Shown here: positions 1 through 8,878 of the stretch, one piece after another | Numbering within the stretch: the first letter of the stretch is position 1 | Layout: the number at the start of each line of letters is the position of its first letter | Assembly (NCBI RefSeq): GCF_002007205.1 | Contig: NZ_LAZS01000012.1 | Span: 248,001 to 312,000, forward strand | DNA length: 64,000 bases | From: Ensifer adhaerens | GTDB taxonomy: Bacteria > Pseudomonadota > Alphaproteobacteria > Rhizobiales > Rhizobiaceae | Direction of reading: 5' to 3' | Program-made: the position numbers and the translations under genes | The notes under the pieces: generated by a model | Seen by the model: only the letters and a program-made list of their open reading frames with translations | Database searches by the model: none | What the model was told of the DNA's origin: nothing

Positions 1-769
1 CTTCGCCGGTGTCCTTGCCCATTGGATCGCGCCCTTCGACCCCGTGCTCGATGCGGACTTGATGAACTCCGAACTGCCCCCGGACGCCACCTTCTGGTTC
101 GGCACGGACGGGCAGGGACGGGACGTCTATACCCGCATTCTTTACGGCGCGCAGATCTCGCTGACCGTCGGCATCGTGTCGCAGGTGATCAATTCGATCA
201 TCGGCGTCACGCTCGGCATGACGGCCGGCTATTGGGGCGGCTGGTGGGACGATCTGGTCAACGGCCTGACCAATGTCATGCTCGCCATCCCCTCGTTGAT
301 CTTCGCGCTTGCCGTGATGGCGGTAATCGGCCCCGGCCTGCCGTCGCTCTTGATCGCGCTTGGCCTCACCAACTGGAGCTGGACCTGCCGCATCGCCCGG
401 TCTTCGACGCTTTCGCTGAAATCGCAGGGCTACGTGCAGGCGGCGCAGACGCTGGGCTATGGCGACCTGCGCATCATGTTCACGCAGATTCTGCCCAATA
501 TGATGGGGCCGATTCTCGTCATGGCGACGCTCGGCATGGGGTCGGCGGTGCTGTCAGAGGCGGCGCTCTCCTTCCTCGGCCTCGGCATCCAGCCGCCATT
601 CCCGAGTTGGGGCTCGATGTTGACCGATGCTCGCCAGCTCATCCAGCTCGCCCCCTGGGCGGCGCTCTTCCCTGGCCTTGCCATCTTTCTTTCGGTGCTC
701 GGCTTCAACCTTCTCGGCGACGGACTGCGTGACAGCCTCGATCCGCATATGAGGACGCGCAAGCCATGA
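1..769 (+). CDS. Peptide-type ABC transporter permease, DppC-like (5' truncated by window edge)
   Basis: Inner-membrane permease of a dipeptide/oligopeptide-family ABC importer. The reading frame is open from base 2, so the true start lies outside the window; about 255 residues are visible. They show an ordered series of hydrophobic segments and the cytoplasmic EAA loop that docks on the ATPases (EAALSFLGLGIQPPFPSWG near 559-615), whose wording is typical of DppC/OppC. The stop codon overlaps the ATG of the following ATPase gene (ATGA at 766-769), so the two are translationally coupled. The binding protein and DppB-type partner are presumably upstream. Family membership is secure; the substrate (peptide, opine or other) cannot be read from the permease. 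Confidence 0.93.
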   Translation, partial: FAGVLAHWIAPFDPVLDADLMNSELPPDATFWFGTDGQGRDVYTRILYGAQISLTVGIVSQVINSIIGVTLGMTAGYWGGWWDDLVNGLTNVMLAIPSLIFALAVMAVIGPGLPSLLIALGLTNWSWTCRIARSSTLSLKSQGYVQAAQTLGYGDLRIMFTQILPNMMGPILVMATLGMGSAVLSEAALSFLGLGIQPPFPSWGSMLTDARQLIQLAPWAALFPGLAIFLSVLGFNLLGDGLRDSLDPHMRTRKP

Positions 770-1677
770 CCATGCCGCTACTCGACATCAGGGATTTGCG
801 CCTAAGCGTTCCGCTCGGTCGTTTCGCCCTCCATCCGTTGCTGAAGGGCGTCTCCTTCCAAATCATGCCAGGCGAGGCCTACGGTCTCGTCGGCGAATCC
901 GGTTCCGGAAAGTCGGTCACCTCGCTTGCCGTGATGGGGCTTTTGAAAAAGCCGCTCGCCGTTACCGGCGGACAGATACTGTTCAAGGGTCAGAACCTGT
1001 TGGCGCTGCCGATGCGCGAGATGCGGCGCCTGCGCGGCAACCGCATCGCAATGATCTTCCAGGAACCGATGACCGCGCTGAACCCGCTTTCGACGGTCGG
1101 CCGGCAGATCGCCGAAATGTTCGTGCTGCATCAGGGAAAGAGCTGGGGGGAAGCTGAAAAGCTTGCCGTCGAGTCGCTCGGGAATGTGCGCGTGCCCAAC
1201 CCTGATCGTCGCGCCAAGAACTACCCCCATCAGATGTCCGGCGGGCTGCGCCAACGGGTGATGATCGCCATGGCGCTTGCCTGCGGCCCAGATCTCCTCA
1301 TCGCCGACGAGCCGACGACCGCGCTTGACGTCACCGTGCAGGCCGAAGTGCTGCGCCTCATCAAGGAACTCTGCGCAGCGCGCGGCACGGCCGTCCTTTT
1401 CATCAGCCACGACCTTGGCGTCATCGCCAGTATCTGCCAGCGCGTCGGCGTGATGTATTCGGGCTGCCTCGTTGAGGAGAACGAGACGCGGGCGCTCTTT
1501 GACAGCCCTCGGCACGAATATACCCGCGGACTGCTCGGCGCCCTGCCGCGCCTTGGCAGTCGCAGCGAACAGGGGCGGCAGCGGCTCGTCGATATCGACA
1601 GTATCATTGCCGATCGCTCGAAGCTTACCGAGAGCCGCTTCATCACGCCGCGCGAATTGGAAGGGAGCCAGCCATGA
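766..1677 (+). CDS. Peptide-type ABC transporter ATP-binding protein, DppD-like
   Basis: Cytoplasmic ATPase that powers the importer whose permease lies just upstream. The 303-residue protein has Walker A GESGSGKS (residues 43-50), the ABC signature SGGLRQR, Walker B LLIADEP and the H-loop in [11 protein letters not shown]-terminal oligopeptide-transporter extension ([14 protein letters not shown]) is typical of DppD/OppD. It starts at an ATG overlapping the upstream stop and ends by overlapping the start of the next ATPase gene, so the three genes form one operon. In this family DppD and DppF act as a heterodimer. Substrate unknown. Confidence 0.95.
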   Translation: MTMPLLDIRDLRLSVPLGRFALHPLLKGVSFQIMPGEAYGLVGESGSGKSVTSLAVMGLLKKPLAVTGGQILFKGQNLLALPMREMRRLRGNRIAMIFQEPMTALNPLSTVGRQIAEMFVLHQGKSWGEAEKLAVESLGNVRVPNPDRRAKNYPHQMSGGLRQRVMIAMALACGPDLLIADEPTTALDVTVQAEVLRLIKELCAARGTAVLFISHDLGVIASICQRVGVMYSGCLVEENETRALFDSPRHEYTRGLLGALPRLGSRSEQGRQRLVDIDSIIADRSKLTESRFITPRELEGSQP

Positions 1678-2621
1678 CCGCTCCGCTGTTGCAGGTGGAC
1701 GATCTTCACGTGCGTTTCCCCGTTGCCGGCGGTGGCCTGCTCGGCAAAGGACGGCGTACGCTTCACGCCGTCAACGGCATCAGCTTCGAGCTTGCCAAGG
1801 GCGAGTGCCTTTCGATCGTCGGTGAATCCGGCTGCGGGAAATCGACGACGGCGCTTTCCATTCTCGGCCTTCAGGAACCGACCGAGGGCATGATCCGTTA
1901 TCGCGGAAAGCCCCTGACCGGGGCCGGCGCGCCGAACCGGATCGACAGGGCGAAAGCGGTGCAAATGGTCTTCCAGGATCCTTATGCTTCGCTCAACCCA
2001 CGCCAGTCGGTGCGCACCTCGCTTGCCGCACCGTTGCGCCTGCACGGCATTTCCAACGGTTCGGAAGTCGAGGGTCGCATCGAGGCGATGCTGAAGAATG
2101 TCGGCCTGACGCCCGAACAGGCCCGACGCTACCCCCACGAATTTTCAGGCGGTCAGCGCCAGCGCATCGGCATTGCCCGCGCGCTGATCCTCGAGCCCGA
2201 GATCGTCGTGCTCGACGAGCCGGTCTCCGCCCTCGACGTGTCGGTCCGGGCGCAGATCATCAACCTGCTGCTCGATCTTCAGGAGAAGCTCGGTCTCTCC
2301 TATCTTATGATCAGCCACGATCTGAGTGTGGTTGAGCATATGAGCGACCGTGTGCTGGTCATGTATTTCGGCGAGATCGTGGAAGAGGGGAGGTGGCAAC
2401 ACATTTTTCAGACGCCGACACATCCGTATACGCGCCGCCTGATCGCTGCAATCCCCGATCCCGATGCCCGTCAGCCTTTGGGGGGATGCCAGGAAAACTC
2501 TGCGAACGCCGCGGTGTCCGCAGGTGGCCAGGTCCAGGATGTCTTTTCTCCGCCGACGCGCTCGGAACTCGTTGAAATCGCACCGCAGCACTGGATGAGG
2601 TTTGCTGCTGCCGCTCAATGA
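1674..2621 (+). CDS. Peptide-type ABC transporter ATP-binding protein, DppF-like
   Basis: Second ATPase of the importer, 315 residues. Walker A GESGCGKS is at residues 50-57, followed by the Q-loop in [13 protein letters not shown], signature FSGGQRQR, Walker [12 protein letters not shown] and the switch His in MISHDLSV. The phrase DPYASLNPR is characteristic of the DppF/OppF branch. The ATG lies inside the upstream stop (ATGA at 1674-1677). The C-terminus after [16 protein letters not shown] is the usual variable tail. No clear terminator follows; the next 600 bases carry no convincing gene. Confidence 0.95.
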   Translation: MTAPLLQVDDLHVRFPVAGGGLLGKGRRTLHAVNGISFELAKGECLSIVGESGCGKSTTALSILGLQEPTEGMIRYRGKPLTGAGAPNRIDRAKAVQMVFQDPYASLNPRQSVRTSLAAPLRLHGISNGSEVEGRIEAMLKNVGLTPEQARRYPHEFSGGQRQRIGIARALILEPEIVVLDEPVSALDVSVRAQIINLLLDLQEKLGLSYLMISHDLSVVEHMSDRVLVMYFGEIVEEGRWQHIFQTPTHPYTRRLIAAIPDPDARQPLGGCQENSANAAVSAGGQVQDVFSPPTRSELVEIAPQHWMRFAAAAQ

Positions 2622-3205
2622 TCCGCGGCAAAGCTTCTGACTGCCGGAATTCGGTCGTGACGGTGGGCACCCAAGGCCGTCCGTCCTCTCAGATGCGCTG
2701 ACACGGATGCCGGCACATCGAACGATCCCGCCAAGTTATCTCGTAAATCGGCCAACCGGTTTGCGGAGGCAGCGAATTCGCGCGACGTCCCACCGCGTGC
2801 TTGCTGCCGCGTGGCATGGCCGGGGGCGGCCCAAACGGCCTCGATAGGTTCCCGATACGAGTTGGCTGGCCAGCTTGAGCGGGTCCCCGGAATCGAGTTT
2901 ATACAGCCTTTCCTGCGGCAACGCTTTCTTCGCTTCGATCCTGAGAAATCGGTGCCTAGCATGGACATCGAACGGGGGACGCGGCTCATATCGGTACGTG
3001 TTGACGCACTGGCCGCAGCGCCTCTCGAACCGATCCGCTTACCGATGTCGAACGACGAGAAAAGGGTAGCCATCGCGATTGGCAACGGATGACTCATGTC
3101 GAACGGCTTGCACGCCACGCTCCCAAGCCGCGCGAAACCAGCCAGACGATTTGGTTCATTCAATTGGAATTCTGAAAAAGGCCGACTTGATAAGGCGACA
3201 GATTT
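2622..3205 (+). other. Non-coding or degraded stretch between ABC operon and LysR gene
   Basis: No gene can be supported here. A frame at 2811-3092 (+) gives a plausible-looking 93-residue peptide but has no ribosome binding site, no recognised motif and is overlapped by an equally long open frame on the minus strand. The stretch may hold a decayed gene remnant. No palindromic terminator with a T-run was found after the DppF stop. Confidence 0.4.
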
Positions 3206-3232
3206 ATTATCGGGTGTAATTCGATCGATAAT
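3206..3232. promoter_or_regulatory. Interrupted inverted repeat upstream of LysR gene
   Basis: ATTATCG (3206-3212) and CGATAAT (3226-3232) form a perfect 7-bp inverted repeat with a 13-base spacer, in an AT-rich patch ending 14 bases before the ATG at 3247. LysR-type proteins commonly bind interrupted dyads in their own promoter, so this is a candidate autoregulatory site. It could instead be chance AT-rich symmetry. Confidence 0.35.
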
Positions 3233-3246
3233 TTCTATGGTGGCCC

Positions 3247-4137
3247 ATGCTTAAGTACGCTGAAAGTTTCTGTGTCCTAGTTGAGGAATTGCACTTCAGT
3301 CGTGCGGCGGCGCGGCTGCACCTAACGCAACCCGCGCTCTCACATCAGATTAAGAAGTTGGAGCAGCAGATCGGATGCGCGTTGCTGCGACGCTCCCCGC
3401 AAAGAGTGATTCTCACCGAGGCCGGAAGTATTTTGGCTCGGGAACTGGGGGTTGCCCTAAGTCACGTCAAACGAGCAGTTCAGCAAGCCCAAGATGCTGC
3501 GCGGGGCGATGCCGGGGCTCTGGCCATCGGCTATTGCGAACTACCGCAGGCCGGGGGGATGACGGCGATCATTCGCCGATACACCGAGTTGTATCCGGGC
3601 GTCGATGTCACTTTGCGAAATCTGCCAACGGTCGAACAGGTGGCCGCACTTGCCGCCGGTTCAATCGACGTGGGTTTTCTGCATCCGCCCTTGAACACGA
3701 CGCAACTGCTGCTGCGGATGGCAGGAACAGAGCCAGTCGTCGCCGCACTGCCGGCGGACCATCCGTTGGTCGCCAAACCCATTCTGAGATTGGCAGACCT
3801 AAGTTCGGAACGCTTGATTGTTTGCGCGGAATCCGTGGGGCCGTTTATGTATCATTCAATACTCGCGGCCTGCGGTCGAGCCGGATTTCAACCTAGATTG
3901 CGCGAGGAGAAGGATCGCTGGCACGCGATGCTCGACCAAGCCGCTTCGGGCCTGGGTGTTGCGATCGTGCCGGAAACCTTGACCAAAACGCAGGAGAACT
4001 TGGTGTTCCGGCATATTGAAGGCCTCGATGTCACATTGCAGACCGCGATAGCGACAGCCGGTGAACCGACGCGCCCAGCTGTGCTCCGGTTTTTAGCGAC
4101 GGCTAGTGCGCATCTGGATCCTCCTCGTTCCAAATGA
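3247..4137 (+). CDS. LysR-family transcriptional regulator
   Basis: DNA-binding regulator of 296 residues, the normal length for LysR proteins. The N-terminal winged helix-turn-helix covers residues 1-60 (FSRAAARLHLTQPALSHQ is the recognition region) and is followed by the linker helix and a periplasmic-binding-like co-inducer domain from about residue 90 (GALAIGYCELPQAGG). Composition of the co-inducer domain resembles CbbR/BenM-type activators, but the ligand cannot be named. The gene faces a second LysR gene end to end (4510-5391, minus strand). Its likely targets are itself or the adjacent operons; this is inferred from position only. Confidence 0.92.
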   Translation: MLKYAESFCVLVEELHFSRAAARLHLTQPALSHQIKKLEQQIGCALLRRSPQRVILTEAGSILARELGVALSHVKRAVQQAQDAARGDAGALAIGYCELPQAGGMTAIIRRYTELYPGVDVTLRNLPTVEQVAALAAGSIDVGFLHPPLNTTQLLLRMAGTEPVVAALPADHPLVAKPILRLADLSSERLIVCAESVGPFMYHSILAACGRAGFQPRLREEKDRWHAMLDQAASGLGVAIVPETLTKTQENLVFRHIEGLDVTLQTAIATAGEPTRPAVLRFLATASAHLDPPRSK

Positions 4138-4509
4138 GGACTTCCTACGTTCGAGAGCCGCAGATTCCTCCGCCATGGACAATATCGTACTCTGAAATGA
4201 AGAGGGGCGGCCCTGTCCGTCGCCATCGGGCTACGATGATGGCGGCATGCGATCCAGTTCTCGAACATTTTCATCCTATTCACATGTCATCTTTCTCGCT
4301 GGTGTCACTCGTCTCAGCCGTCCTCGGCATCCGGTTTTGCTCCGGAATGGACGAAGGATTTGCCGAACGTCGGTTTCGAACTCAAGCGCGGTTCGCGGCG
4401 TTGATCTCAAGATCGGGCCTGGTATCGCCTGGAACAAGGAAGATACGGCCGTCCGCGCGGCGGTCCGACGGCTTCGCGCGCGTGCACCTGTGGAGGAAAG
4501 GACATTGCT
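4138..4509. other. Intergenic stretch between convergent LysR genes
   Basis: No intact gene. It contains the first copy of a degenerate coding-like repeat (4342-4444), described separately. Open frames on the plus strand here have no start signals and cross the repeat out of frame. Confidence 0.5.
4342..4444 (+). repeat. Degenerate coding-like repeat, copy 1
   Basis: This 103-base segment aligns with 45531-45632 at roughly four of five positions by eye, with a single one-base gap. Both copies encode, in one frame, EWTKDLPN followed by FEL, then in a shifted frame VRGVDLKIG...AWNKED. The same two peptide pieces in the same order, both interrupted, suggest two decayed fragments of one ancestral gene or mobile unit rather than functional RNA. 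I do not recognise the parent protein. Confidence 0.6.
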
Positions 4510-5391
4510 TCAACGAGCAACCCCGAACTCTCCGCTGAAACTGACCAAATGTTGGTGAAGCCGGTCGATGACGGCTGCCCGAGGACTGGCCCGTCGCTCT
4601 ATAAGGCCGATCTGGCGAAAGATTGGCGGATCGCCAAAGGGCACCGCGACCACCTCGCCAGCAATTTCCCTCAAAGCGCTCCAGGGCGCGATTGAAACTC
4701 CGAGCCCATTGACCACGCAGGCGACGACCGCTGTTATCGTGTCAATCTCGGCAATAACGTTCGTGACGATCCCGCTTCTCGCGACTTCCGTCTCAATAAT
4801 GTTAGCAAGGCGAAACCGGCTGATGAACTTCACATAGGGAAGTTCCGTAAGCATCTCCGCTGCAGGCCTGATACGCGTCCCCTTTGGAGCGATCACAAAG
4901 AGGGGCTCCTGGATGAACGGGCTCCACCGCAACGTCGATGGGACGCCGGAATATTCGGCCACCATCGCTGAATCGAGGCGTCCGGTAACGACGTCATTGA
5001 GCAGCTCATCGGTGTTGGCAACGTGGAGCTTGATCTTCAAACCGGGGAAGTCGTTCTTGAGTGCTATGATCGCCTTCGGCAGAAGAGAAAGGGCGCTTGA
5101 GCGCACCGAGCCGATAGTAAACGTGCCGCTGACCGATTTTCCGGAAATGACGTCAACGATATCATCGGCAGAACGCACGAGACCTTGTGCTGCCTCTAGC
5201 ATCTGAAGTCCCTGGCTGTTCAGCGTGATCGGCCGCGTCGAGCGGTCGAACAGCTCTGCCCGCACTTCCAATTCCAGTGCCTGGATTTGTTGACTCACAG
5301 CAGATGGCGTGAGCCCGACTGCGTCGGCCGCCTTCGCGAACGTGCCGTATTCTGCAATCGCGATGAAGGTTTTCAGCTGACGGATGTCCAA
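4510..5391 (-). CDS. LysR-family transcriptional regulator, divergent from hydroxyacid operon
   Basis: A 293-residue LysR protein: winged helix-turn-helix at residues 1-60 (GTFAKAADAVGLTPSAVSQQ), linker helix, then a two-lobed co-inducer domain starting near GTFTIGSVRSSALSLLP. The chosen start is a TTG at 5391 preceded by AGAGG six bases upstream, which gives the canonical N-terminus MDIRQLKTF. It is transcribed divergently from the 2-hydroxyacid dehydrogenase gene across a 178-bp AT-rich gap, the usual arrangement of a LysR activator with its target operon. I therefore infer that it controls the 5570-10387 catabolic/transport operon with a hydroxy- or carboxylic acid as co-inducer. Confidence 0.92.
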   Translation of the reverse strand: MDIRQLKTFIAIAEYGTFAKAADAVGLTPSAVSQQIQALELEVRAELFDRSTRPITLNSQGLQMLEAAQGLVRSADDIVDVISGKSVSGTFTIGSVRSSALSLLPKAIIALKNDFPGLKIKLHVANTDELLNDVVTGRLDSAMVAEYSGVPSTLRWSPFIQEPLFVIAPKGTRIRPAAEMLTELPYVKFISRFRLANIIETEVARSGIVTNVIAEIDTITAVVACVVNGLGVSIAPWSALREIAGEVVAVPFGDPPIFRQIGLIERRASPRAAVIDRLHQHLVSFSGEFGVAR

Positions 5392-5569
5392 GATTTTCCT
5401 CTCAAATTAAGATTTGCTGTTTATCTTTGTCAGAATTATTCGCTTTTTTCAAGAAATGCTTATGTTAACGTCGCGATTAGGAGGTGCCCACGGGAGGTCG
5501 GGCACGAGGAGGATCTGGTAGAAAGCACCCTGGTGCTCAGCGTCCTCGCCATTGCCAATCGAGGTATGC
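5392..5569. promoter_or_regulatory. Divergent promoter region, LysR / hydroxyacid operon
   Basis: AT-rich 178-bp gap between the starts of a divergent LysR regulator and its presumed target operon. AT-rich tracts lie at about 5404-5470. The arms TTC and GAA flank a T-run around 5440-5456, reminiscent of LysR T-N11-A dyads, but I cannot single out one operator with confidence. Confidence 0.45.
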
Positions 5570-6559
5570 ATGCCAAGCCAAAACATTCTCGTCACCGGCC
5601 CAGCGATCAATGAGCGGGCAGTCAAGCTCGCCGAAGAACGCGGCTACAGCCTGGTCTACGTACCGCCGTACACGAGCGAAGAAGATCTCGTTGGCATCGT
5701 GGCGAACGCCGATCCGGTTGGCGTCATTGTTCGCATGGGCCGCTTTGGCGCTTCAGCAATTGATGCAGCCCCCTCACTTCGCGTGATTTCCAAGCATGGG
5801 GTAGGCGTCGACAACATCGACCTCGATGCTGCCTCCCGTCGCGAAATCCCTGTCGTCGTTGCAACCGGTGCGAACGCTCAATCTGTCGCCGAACACGCGA
5901 TTGCTCTTCTACTCACAACCGTGAAGCGCGTCTTGCCGCTCGACGCCGGGCTTCGAGCGGGAAAGTGGGAAAAGCCGGGCTTCTCGGGCAAGGAACTGTC
6001 GGGCATGACCCTGGGACTTATCGGCTTCGGCGCAATCGCACGTCATACGGCAGCGCTCGCAAAAGCCTTCGGCATCCACGTCAGCGCCTACGACCCGTTC
6101 ACGAATGATGCCACGTTCGAAGAGGCCGGCGTCGCCCGGCTGAACACAGTCGAGGACATACTCACTGGTTCGGATGTTGTCAGCCTGCACTGCCCGCTGA
6201 CGCCCGAGACACGAAACCTCCTCGACGGCAAGCGCCTCGCTCAGATGAAGCCCGGCTCCTACGTGATCAACACCGCGCGCGGCGGCCTCATCGACGAGGA
6301 CGCCCTGCTGCGTGCGATAGCCAGCGGTCACATCGCGGGCGCCGGACTCGATACCTTCCAGACCGAGCCGCCTGCGCCCGACCACCCGTTCTGGCAGGAG
6401 CCGAAGGTTGTCGTCACACCCCACATCGGCGGTGTCACGAAGGAGGCGAATGTCCGTGTCGGTGTCGACGCGATCGAGGGAGTGCTTGCGATCGTCGAAG
6501 GGCGTGCTCTTGGCCGCGAGAGGATCGTGAACTTCCGGGCCCCCGCGGCCTCAGCCTGA
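5570..6559 (+). CDS. D-isomer-specific 2-hydroxyacid dehydrogenase
   Basis: NAD-dependent oxidoreductase (329 residues) interconverting a 2-hydroxyacid and a 2-oxoacid; the family includes SerA, glyoxylate reductase and VanH. The Rossmann motif GLIGFGAIARH is at residues 149-159. The catalytic triad is visible as Arg237 (NTARGG), Glu266 (DTFQTEPP) and His285 (TPHIGG). The ATG at 5570 is preferred over an upstream in-frame TTG (5552) because GAGG sits five bases before it. It heads an operon with an RraA-like aldolase and a TctCBA transporter, so the substrate is probably an imported hydroxycarboxylic acid. Strong SerA-like sequence but no ACT domain, hence not a biosynthetic regulated SerA. 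Confidence 0.93.
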   Translation: MPSQNILVTGPAINERAVKLAEERGYSLVYVPPYTSEEDLVGIVANADPVGVIVRMGRFGASAIDAAPSLRVISKHGVGVDNIDLDAASRREIPVVVATGANAQSVAEHAIALLLTTVKRVLPLDAGLRAGKWEKPGFSGKELSGMTLGLIGFGAIARHTAALAKAFGIHVSAYDPFTNDATFEEAGVARLNTVEDILTGSDVVSLHCPLTPETRNLLDGKRLAQMKPGSYVINTARGGLIDEDALLRAIASGHIAGAGLDTFQTEPPAPDHPFWQEPKVVVTPHIGGVTKEANVRVGVDAIEGVLAIVEGRALGRERIVNFRAPAASA

Positions 6560-6606
6560 CGATCGAGCCAATTCAACATCATCAATCGCACTTTCAGGAG
6601 AGTATC

Positions 6607-7290
6607 TTGACCATAGGATTCAGAGTTCGCAGCCGGCCTCGGGCCGTCGAGCAAGCGTGGGTCGAGAAGTTTCGGGAACTGCCGGTTGCCAATGTGAGCG
6701 ACAGCATGCACCGCATGCATGCGGCTGGTGCGCAACTTCGGCCTATGCATCGGTCTGGCAAACTTGCCGGCCGCGCCATCACGGTTAAGGCGCCGCCCGG
6801 TGACAACCTCATGCTGCACAAGGCAATCGACATGGCCGTCGAAGGCGATGTCATCGTCATCGATGCGGGCGGCGACGTCACGAATGCCTTAATGGGCGAG
6901 ATGATGCTTGCGCATGCCCGCGGTCGTGGCGTGGCCGGTTTCGTGCTGAACGGAGCTATTCGTGACGCTGACGCGTTTCTTGAGATCAACGTTCCGTCGT
7001 TTGCCGTTGGTGTGACACATCGAGGCCCCTATAAGAACGGCCCTGGCGAAATCAATTGTCCGATTGCCATCGGCGGCATGGTGGTCATGCCGGGCGATCT
7101 GGTCCTTGGCGATGCGGATGGGGTGGTCGTGATCCCGATCGATGACGTGGCTGAGGTCTACGAGCGGACCGCTGCCAAGCACGCCGCCGAAAACAAGCAG
7201 ATGGAAAACATCAGGGCCGGGACACATAAGCCGACCTGGTTCAACGACGCGCTCACGAAGGGTGGCTGCGAACTGCCGCCTGAGCCTTGA
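6607..7290 (+). CDS. RraA-like / 4-hydroxy-4-methyl-2-oxoglutarate aldolase family protein
   Basis: A 227-residue protein of the RraA/HMG-aldolase family, divalent-metal class II enzymes that cleave hydroxy-oxo diacids to pyruvate or decarboxylate oxaloacetate; some members instead inhibit RNase E. Catalytic Arg119 and Asp120 of the conserved GAIRD motif are present, as are the GGDVTNALMGEMM loop and PGD near residue 160. The start is TTG at 6607 with AGGAG six bases upstream. The gene lies 47 bp after the dehydrogenase gene. Being in a catabolic operon with a carboxylate transporter favours the aldolase role over RNase regulation. Confidence 0.9.
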   Translation: MTIGFRVRSRPRAVEQAWVEKFRELPVANVSDSMHRMHAAGAQLRPMHRSGKLAGRAITVKAPPGDNLMLHKAIDMAVEGDVIVIDAGGDVTNALMGEMMLAHARGRGVAGFVLNGAIRDADAFLEINVPSFAVGVTHRGPYKNGPGEINCPIAIGGMVVMPGDLVLGDADGVVVIPIDDVAEVYERTAAKHAAENKQMENIRAGTHKPTWFNDALTKGGCELPPEP

Positions 7291-7447
7291 TCGCGTGAGC
7301 GACCGAATTTTGCCGTCACTTCACGGAGGAGTTGAAGCTAACCGGCCAAAGCAAAGATCCTGGCTCGTCACAGCAATTCCGTGTCGGGCCGAATGAAACC
7401 TCGAAGCGCGATGTGCGCTCGATAACAGACATCACTGGGAGGATACC

Positions 7448-8404
7448 ATGAAGCATTTGATCCGAAACACCGCGCTGGCGACGACCCTGCTCTTGGGCGC
7501 GGGCGCTGCGCATGCCGAATGGCCGACGGATCGGCCGATCGAGTTCATCGTCGCTTTCGCTCCAGGCGGGGGCACGGATGTTATGAACAGAACCCTGGCG
7601 CCATACGTCGAGAAGGAACTCGGCGCCAACATCACGGTTCTGAACCGGCCGGGTGCTTCGGGCGAAATCGCCTACACGGCAATGACGGAAGCCCGTCCGG
7701 ACGGCTATACGGCTTCTTCTCTCAATACGCCCGGCTATCTGACCATGCAAATGGACCGAAAGGTCCGTTTCGACCCCAAGAAGATCTGCCTTGTCGCTCG
7801 CATCGTTGAGGATCCGGGTTCGTTCATCGTCCAGGCCAACTCCGAGTTCAATTCGCTCAAGGACCTTGTGGCCTATGCCAAGGCCAATCCCGGCGCAGTG
7901 ACGGTCGGTACGACGGGTCTCGGCACGGACGAACACCTCGCCATGCTGCAGCTCGAGAAGTCGGCCGGCATCGACTTGACCGCGGTGACGTTCAACGGTG
8001 CGAACGAGGCGCGCACGGCGCTCCTTGGCGGCCATGTCATGACGATTGGCATCAATGTCGGCGAATTCGTTGGCAGCGATCATTCAGCCTTCAAGAATCT
8101 GGGCCAGTTCGCAGAAGTGCGTGCTGTGATCGCCCCCGATCTGGCGACGGCAAAGGAGCAGGGCTTTGAAGTTCTGGTGAGTTCGGAACGGGGCATTGCG
8201 ATGGGCTGTGACGTACCGGAAGATATCCGGGTCAAGTTCTCCGACGCTATCCGAAAGGCCCTCGATAATCCTGAATTCCAGGCGAAAGCCAAACAACAGT
8301 CGCTTGCCCTTTCCTACCTCTCCTCTGAAGACTGGGGCAAGGAATTGCCGGTTCGGGCAGAGCGGCTGGGCGCCATCTGGAAGCTCGCAAAGGAACAGCA
8401 GTAA
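7448..8404 (+). CDS. TctC/Bug-family periplasmic solute-binding protein
   Basis: Periplasmic receptor of a tripartite tricarboxylate transporter, 318 residues. A Sec signal peptide spans residues 1-23 (hydrophobic core TALATTLLLGAGAA, cleavage after AHA). The mature part opens with WPTDRPIEFIVAFAPGGGTD, the signature carboxylate-binding loop of Bug proteins, followed by GASGEIAYTAM. The RBS GGGAGGA precedes the ATG. It overlaps the TctB gene by one base. Bug proteins bind carboxylates or related amphipathic anions; here the adjacent enzymes point to a hydroxy or oxo diacid. Confidence 0.94.
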   Translation: MKHLIRNTALATTLLLGAGAAHAEWPTDRPIEFIVAFAPGGGTDVMNRTLAPYVEKELGANITVLNRPGASGEIAYTAMTEARPDGYTASSLNTPGYLTMQMDRKVRFDPKKICLVARIVEDPGSFIVQANSEFNSLKDLVAYAKANPGAVTVGTTGLGTDEHLAMLQLEKSAGIDLTAVTFNGANEARTALLGGHVMTIGINVGEFVGSDHSAFKNLGQFAEVRAVIAPDLATAKEQGFEVLVSSERGIAMGCDVPEDIRVKFSDAIRKALDNPEFQAKAKQQSLALSYLSSEDWGKELPVRAERLGAIWKLAKEQQ

Positions 8405-8868
8405 TGTCGGCGCCGCGCAAAGCTGGCGGGGCGGGCGATCGTCCGGACCTCCTGACCGCCGTGCTTTTCGTGGGTTTTGGCGCGCTCGGCCTTTGGGCCG
8501 GGCGCGACCTGACCCTTGGGACGGCGTCTGCCATGGGGCCAGGCTATCTTCCCACGATCGTCTGTTGGCTTCTCATCATCGTTGGCGTGACAGTCGGCGG
8601 AATTGGTGCCTTTCGTGATCGTCAGGAGATCGCCACACCGAAGCTTTGGCCGGTGGCCATCATTCTCGCTTCGGTCGTCGGCTTTGCCTTCATTGCCGAA
8701 TACTTCGGGTTCGTCGCAGCGGCCGTGTGGTTGCTGCTCGTCGGCAGCATTGCCGATCGTGACTCGAAACTGCGCGAAGTGATCCTGCTTACGGCAGGAC
8801 TGACGGCCTTTGGCGCATTGGTCTTCATTGTCGGCTTGGGCGTTCAGATGCCCATCTGGCCATTCTGA
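8404..8868 (+). CDS. TctB-family small membrane subunit
   Basis: Small integral-membrane subunit (154 residues) of the tripartite tricarboxylate transporter. It has four hydrophobic segments, the usual TctB topology, starting with DLLTAVLFVGFGALGLWAG and containing the MGPGYLP motif common in TctB. TctB sequences are poorly conserved, so the call leans on topology, that motif and its position between TctC and TctA. The start codon overlaps the TctC stop (TAATG). Confidence 0.88.
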   Translation: MSAPRKAGGAGDRPDLLTAVLFVGFGALGLWAGRDLTLGTASAMGPGYLPTIVCWLLIIVGVTVGGIGAFRDRQEIATPKLWPVAIILASVVGFAFIAEYFGFVAAAVWLLLVGSIADRDSKLREVILLTAGLTAFGALVFIVGLGVQMPIWPF

Positions 8869-8878
8869 GGAGGGACTT

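Noticed and set aside
2811-3092. 93-codon open frame on the plus strand after the first ABC operon
   Set aside because: No ribosome site, no recognised motif, and a longer open frame overlaps it on the opposite strand. Kept only as possible decayed sequence.
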